In this document: positions 5,815 to 8,869 of the stretch, piece after piece
How the letters are laid out: every line of letters starts with the position of its first letter
How positions within the stretch are numbered: position 1 is the stretch's first letter
From: Planctomycetota bacterium
Lineage (GTDB): Bacteria; Planctomycetota; Planctomycetia; Pirellulales; Lacipirellulaceae
DNA: 8,869 nucleotides
Direction of reading: 5' to 3'
Assembly: GCA_022615465.1 (NCBI GenBank)
Contig: JAKEGR010000076.1
Span: forward strand, 1 to 8,869
Made by a program: the position numbers and the translations under genes
The notes under the pieces: model-generated
What the model saw: only the letters and a program-made list of their open reading frames with translations
Databases searched by the model: none
What the model was told of the DNA's origin: nothing

Positions 5815-7353
5815 GTGTGGAACGGGTACGCAGAAGGAACGCTCAAGATTCAGTTTCCAGCCCATTTGCCGATTATGCCCATCGTTATCATTATCGCCGC
5901 ACTCGCCGCCATCGTTTGGGGATCGATCTGCGCCCGCCGTGGATCGATTGTCGTTGGTTGCGGTCTGTTCATGATTGTCGGCTACGTTCTCGGGCACGAA
6001 TTCTGGCACGCGAAGATCGGCCCCCTGCCGGTGACGCTGGATCGCATCGTGCTCGCCGCCGTCGTTGCAGCGTTTGTCATTCAGTGGCGGTTGGGAATGG
6101 TCGAAGCAAAGCGACTGGTCGGCGGCGACTGGCTGCTGGCCGCGTTATTGCTAGTTCTTACCACGAGCGCTCTATTGAACGGTCAGCCGGAAGTGGCAAA
6201 CCCTGATTCCACTTGGGGCCGATTGGCATTCAGCTACTATTTGTCTTCCCTGCTGTATTGGATCGCGCGACAGGCATCGCTCACACGCCGCGAATGGCAA
6301 CTGCTGCTGACCGCGTTCGTGCTCCTGGGAACCTATCTCGCGTTAACGGCAGTTGCCGAAATCACCGGCAAGTGGTCCTTTGTGTTTCCGCGTTATATCG
6401 CAAACCCCAACCTGGGCATTCACTTCGGCCGTGCCCGCGGCCCCAACCTCAACTCCGCAAGCCTTGGCATCTTCCTGACGGCATGCCTGTGGTGCGGCTG
6501 GTGTCTTCTGTCGCGAGTCGTGCGGCCTTGGCAACAGCTCGCAATCCTGCTCGTGCTGCCGCTCATGGTCCTCGGCGTGTTTCTCACGTACACCCGCTCG
6601 GCCTGGCTCGGCCTCGTGGCGAGCGGCTTGGTCGTTGCGGCCTTACAGATCCCACGCCGGTGGCGGTTTCCCGTACTCACGACGGCCATGCTGGGGGGCG
6701 TCCTCATCACTGCCTTGTCCTGGGGTCACCTCATTGGGCTCCAACGCGAAGGCTCGGCGGCCGAGTCGCACCATTCGGTCGATCAGCGCAAGTCATTCGC
6801 TTATGTTTCGTGGCAGATGTTCAAGGACCATCCCATCGATGGCGTCGGCTTAGGCCGGTTCTACGACCTCAAACTGCCTTATCTCTCCGACCGACGGCAA
6901 GAAGTCGAACTGGAATCGATTCGCGCATTGAACCATCACAACACGCTATTAAGTTTTCTTGTCGAAACGGGCATGCTCGGTTTGGCCGCTTTCCTGGCGG
7001 TCTTCGTGATATGGACAAAATACGCATGGCAACTTGCCAAGAACCGCGCCATCCCATCGTGGATGCGCGGGCAGGGCATCCTGATGCTCGCGTTATTGAT
7101 GACCTACCTCTCTTCGGCCCTGTTCCACGACCTCACGCTGGTGATGCCACAACAATGGCTGCTATTCCTGTTTGCCGGCCTGACCACCAATCTGTGGCAA
7201 CAGGCTCCAGCCATCCAAAGCTCCACCGTCGTGAGAGGCACTCCAATAGCTAGAGTTGAAGACGAGCGTGGTTGGGATGCTGTTTCGATCGGCAGCTCAA
7301 ATGGCAACGAAAACCAGCCCCGCGTCGAACCATCCCAGACCTTGCCAGTGTGA
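5815..7353 (+). CDS. Wzy/WaaL-type O-antigen polymerase or ligase, multi-span membrane protein
   Basis: A 512-residue protein with about 10-12 hydrophobic segments (for example 22-40, 43-60, 75-90, 106-121, 162-182, 213-230, 240-275, 287-305, 379-400, 421-436, 447-460). It belongs to the O-antigen ligase/polymerase (Wzy_C) superfamily, joining lipid-linked repeat units or moving chains to an acceptor on the periplasmic face. Family signs: 'GRARGPNLNSASLG' (205-218), 'TYTRSAWLGL' (258-267), and a large periplasmic loop with 'HPIDGVGLGRF' (339-349) ending in 'LNHHNTLLSFLVETGMLGL' (372-390). A polar tail of about 50 residues ends the protein. The start is uncertain: GTG at 5815 has GGAAAG 13 bases ahead; the ATG at 5875, 20 residues in, directly precedes the first helix but lacks a ribosome site. 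Polymerase (GumE-like) fits the gene set better than ligase, but sequence alone cannot decide. Confidence 0.86.
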   Translation: MWNGYAEGTLKIQFPAHLPIMPIVIIIAALAAIVWGSICARRGSIVVGCGLFMIVGYVLGHEFWHAKIGPLPVTLDRIVLAAVVAAFVIQWRLGMVEAKRLVGGDWLLAALLLVLTTSALLNGQPEVANPDSTWGRLAFSYYLSSLLYWIARQASLTRREWQLLLTAFVLLGTYLALTAVAEITGKWSFVFPRYIANPNLGIHFGRARGPNLNSASLGIFLTACLWCGWCLLSRVVRPWQQLAILLVLPLMVLGVFLTYTRSAWLGLVASGLVVAALQIPRRWRFPVLTTAMLGGVLITALSWGHLIGLQREGSAAESHHSVDQRKSFAYVSWQMFKDHPIDGVGLGRFYDLKLPYLSDRRQEVELESIRALNHHNTLLSFLVETGMLGLAAFLAVFVIWTKYAWQLAKNRAIPSWMRGQGILMLALLMTYLSSALFHDLTLVMPQQWLLFLFAGLTTNLWQQAPAIQSSTVVRGTPIARVEDERGWDAVSIGSSNGNENQPRVEPSQTLPV

Positions 7354-7387
7354 ATCCCCGAAAGTTCCGCCAAGCCATCCTGACGCT

Positions 7388-7392
7388 GAGGG
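7388..7392 (+). promoter_or_regulatory. Ribosome binding site supporting the GT26 gene start
   Basis: GAGGG lies four bases before the ATG at 7397, a short but usable distance. It favours this ATG over the in-frame GTG at 7256, which would add an unconserved-looking 47-residue extension overlapping the previous gene. Confidence 0.55.
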
Positions 7393-7396
7393 CATC

Positions 7397-8158
7397 ATGA
7401 GTAACACCGTTGATTTGTTCGGCATGCGAATCTCTCGCATCACGCTCCGCGACACAGTCGGGCAAGTGCTCGACTGGTGCTCGGCGCCGCGAGGTGAATG
7501 CTGCCGCTATGTTGTCACGCCGAATGTCGACCATGCCGTGATGTTCGCCCATCGTGCGGACTTGCGGGCTGCTTATGCCAATGCCGCGCTTGTTCTGGCC
7601 GACGGGGCGCCGATCGTGTTTGTGGCGAACTTGCTAAAACTTCGCCTGCCAGAACGTGTGGCTGGCAGCGATCTTGTGCCAAAACTATTCGACGCCGCCC
7701 GCAAACCACTTCGCGTGTTCCTGCTTGGTGCCGCGGCAGGCGTGGCCGAACTGGCGTCTGCTCGTATCGTCCGGCAGTGGCGTCGTATCGAAGTCGTCGG
7801 CACATACTCGCCACCGCCCGGTTTCGAAAGCGACAGCCAGGAGAATGCTCGCATCCTGGCGATGATCTCCGAGGCCCGGCCCGATCTTCTCGTGGTTGGC
7901 CTCGGTGCCCCAAAGCAGGAACTGTGGGTTCACCACCATCATCGCGAGTTGCCAGCCAAGGTGGCGCTCTGTGTTGGGGCAACAATCGATTTCCTCGCCG
8001 AACATCGACGCCGCTCGCCTGTCTGGATGCGGCGCGTTGGGCTGGAATGGCTGCATCGCGTCCTGTCGGAGCCGCGGCGTCTCGCTGGCCGCTATGCCCG
8101 CGACGCCTGGGTTTTCCCGCAACTCGTCTGGCGGGAATGGCGTCGGCTCTATTCCTGA
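7397..8158 (+). CDS. WecG/TagA/CpsF family glycosyltransferase (GT26)
   Basis: A 253-residue enzyme of glycosyltransferase family GT26, which adds one sugar to a lipid-linked acceptor at the cytoplasmic face of the membrane: ManNAc(A) in WecG and TagA, glucuronic acid in GumM of xanthan synthesis. Motifs: 'VVTPNVDH' (39-46), 'LADGAP' (67-72; the Asp is the proposed base in TagA), 'VFLLGAAAGVAE' (107-118), 'PDLLVVGLGAPKQELW' (162-177; the PxQE motif), 'CVGATIDFLAE' (192-202) and 'RSPVWMRRVGLEWLHRVL' (206-223). The basic, aromatic C-terminus (228-252) matches the membrane-binding appendage of the family. Length is typical. It begins 43 bases after the preceding gene and is probably co-transcribed. 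Because the operon primes with a WcaJ-type hexose transferase rather than a GlcNAc-loading enzyme, a GumM-like role in a later step fits better than a WecG role; donor unknown. Confidence 0.92.
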   Translation: MSNTVDLFGMRISRITLRDTVGQVLDWCSAPRGECCRYVVTPNVDHAVMFAHRADLRAAYANAALVLADGAPIVFVANLLKLRLPERVAGSDLVPKLFDAARKPLRVFLLGAAAGVAELASARIVRQWRRIEVVGTYSPPPGFESDSQENARILAMISEARPDLLVVGLGAPKQELWVHHHHRELPAKVALCVGATIDFLAEHRRRSPVWMRRVGLEWLHRVLSEPRRLAGRYARDAWVFPQLVWREWRRLYS

Positions 8159-8186
8159 GCGGTTGCAAGCGGCTATATTCGGCGTC

Positions 8187-8869
8187 ATGCTCGATGGAAA
8201 CATTCTGATTGTTGCGGTCGACGGCCTCCGCGGATCGTCACTCGGGGCTTACGGCAATACGCTTTCCCCGACGCCCGCCTTGGACCGGTTTGCCGCCGAC
8301 TGTTTTCTGCTCGACGCTTGCCTCTCTGCCGCGCCCGAGCTGCCTGCCGTGTATCGCGCCCTGTGGCAATCGTTGCACCCGTTGCGGAGCGACTCGTATG
8401 TGCAACAGCAGGCACTGTCGCCCGCGATGCCGCAGGTTCTTGCCGATCGCGGCTACCAAACCACCCTGATCACCGATGAGCCGGTACTCCTCTCGCTGCC
8501 ATCGACAGCCGCTTTTTACGAATGCTTGCAAGTTACCGGAGCCGCGGACAATCGGGCGAGCGCCGCCTCGCAGACAAGCCTTGCCCAACTGTTCGCCACC
8601 GTGTGTGACGCCGTGGAAACCGGCTCAGGTCCACGAAGATTGATTTGGGTGCATGCACGCGGCATGTACGGCCCGTGGGATGCGCCGCTTGAACTGCAAC
8701 AATCGCTGCTCGACGAAGGCGACCCACCCCCTGTCGAAGCAACCGATCCGCCGGACTTGATCCTTTCAAGTGTAGACGATCCCGATACGGCGTTTCGCTA
8801 TTCCTGCGCCTATGCCGCGCAAGTGGCGGTCCTCGACGCCTGCTGGGAAGGACTCATGGAGACCCTTGG
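8187..8869 (+). CDS. Degenerate sulfatase-like protein, C-terminus cut by window edge
   Basis: The frame is open for 227 codons from the ATG at 8187 to the window end. The amino-terminal part follows the alkaline phosphatase/sulfatase fold: 'NILIVAVDGLRGSSLGAYGN' (5-24) in place of the usual DD-L-R-LG-YGN, 'TPALDRFAADCFLLDACLSA' (29-48) matching TP-LDRLA, 'MPQVLADRGYQTTLITDE' (81-98), then 'LIWVHARGMYGPWDAP' (152-167) and 'YSCAYAAQVAVLDACW' (205-220). The place of the formylglycine motif C/S-x-P-x-R, about residues 45-57, reads CLSAAPELPAVYR, with no proper match. The second Asp of the first metal motif is also gone. It may therefore bind rather than cleave sulfate esters, or act as a different phospho- or sulfo-transfer enzyme. 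It has no signal peptide from this start, unusual for sulfatases, and no clear ribosome site. It lies 28 bases after the GT26 gene, probably in the same operon. Confidence 0.75.
   Translation, partial: MLDGNILIVAVDGLRGSSLGAYGNTLSPTPALDRFAADCFLLDACLSAAPELPAVYRALWQSLHPLRSDSYVQQQALSPAMPQVLADRGYQTTLITDEPVLLSLPSTAAFYECLQVTGAADNRASAASQTSLAQLFATVCDAVETGSGPRRLIWVHARGMYGPWDAPLELQQSLLDEGDPPPVEATDPPDLILSSVDDPDTAFRYSCAYAAQVAVLDACWEGLMETL

Noticed and set aside
6213..7253. 346-residue plus-strand open frame inside the polymerase gene
   Set aside because: Fully contained in the polymerase gene in another frame; Arg/Pro/His-rich translation typical of a frame shadow.
7256..7396. Extended GTG start for the GT26 gene
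   Set aside because: It would overlap the polymerase gene by 98 bases and add a low-quality extension; the family normally begins close to the ATG at 7397, which has GAGGG in front.
7498..8208. 236-residue plus-strand open frame overlapping the GT26 gene
   Set aside because: Out-of-frame shadow of a gene with all family motifs; its own translation is Arg/Cys-rich with no motifs.

Overview
The window looks like part of a cell-surface polysaccharide (exopolysaccharide or O-antigen-like) locus from a GC-rich Gram-negative bacterium. A planctomycete of the Pirellula type is my best guess. The reasons are the long intergenic stretches, the weak Shine-Dalgarno sites, and a sulfatase-like protein inside the sugar cluster with the 'GMYGPWDAP' style of sequence I associate with planctomycete sulfatases. 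This assignment is inference; no taxonomic marker gene is present.

Layout. On the minus strand, 1-1745, is a two-gene unit: a CelD/FemAB-like GNAT acyltransferase (1745 to 627), followed after 6 bases by a NodB-type polysaccharide deacetylase (620 to 1, cut by the window edge). Next is an 865-base stretch (1746-2610) with no convincing gene. It separates the two divergent transcription units and holds a candidate sigma-54 promoter (2489-2504), several short dyads upstream of it and two clear hairpins. On the plus strand, 2611-8869, is a five-gene run: a WcaJ/GumD-type polyprenyl-phosphate sugar-1-phosphate transferase (2611-4020), a Wzz/GumC-type chain-length protein without a kinase domain (4178-5734), a Wzy/WaaL-type polymerase or ligase (5815-7353), a WecG/TagA/CpsF (GT26) glycosyltransferase (7397-8158), and the N-terminal part of a degenerate sulfatase-like protein (8187-8869, cut by the window edge).

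How they fit together. The WcaJ-type enzyme would load the first sugar phosphate onto undecaprenyl phosphate. The GT26 enzyme would add a later sugar on the cytoplasmic side, the Wzy-type protein would polymerise or transfer the chain in the periplasm, and the Wzz-type protein would set chain length. The acyltransferase, the deacetylase and possibly the sulfatase-like protein would decorate or trim the polymer. The set GumD-like, GumC-like, GumE-like and GumM-like recalls xanthan-type clusters. Flippase, outer-membrane exporter and most glycosyltransferases are not in the window. I see no tRNA, rRNA, CRISPR array, insertion sequence or phage element. Most of the window is a recognisable pathway; the least ordinary parts are the sulfatase-like protein without its catalytic motif and the structured regulatory region before the main operon.
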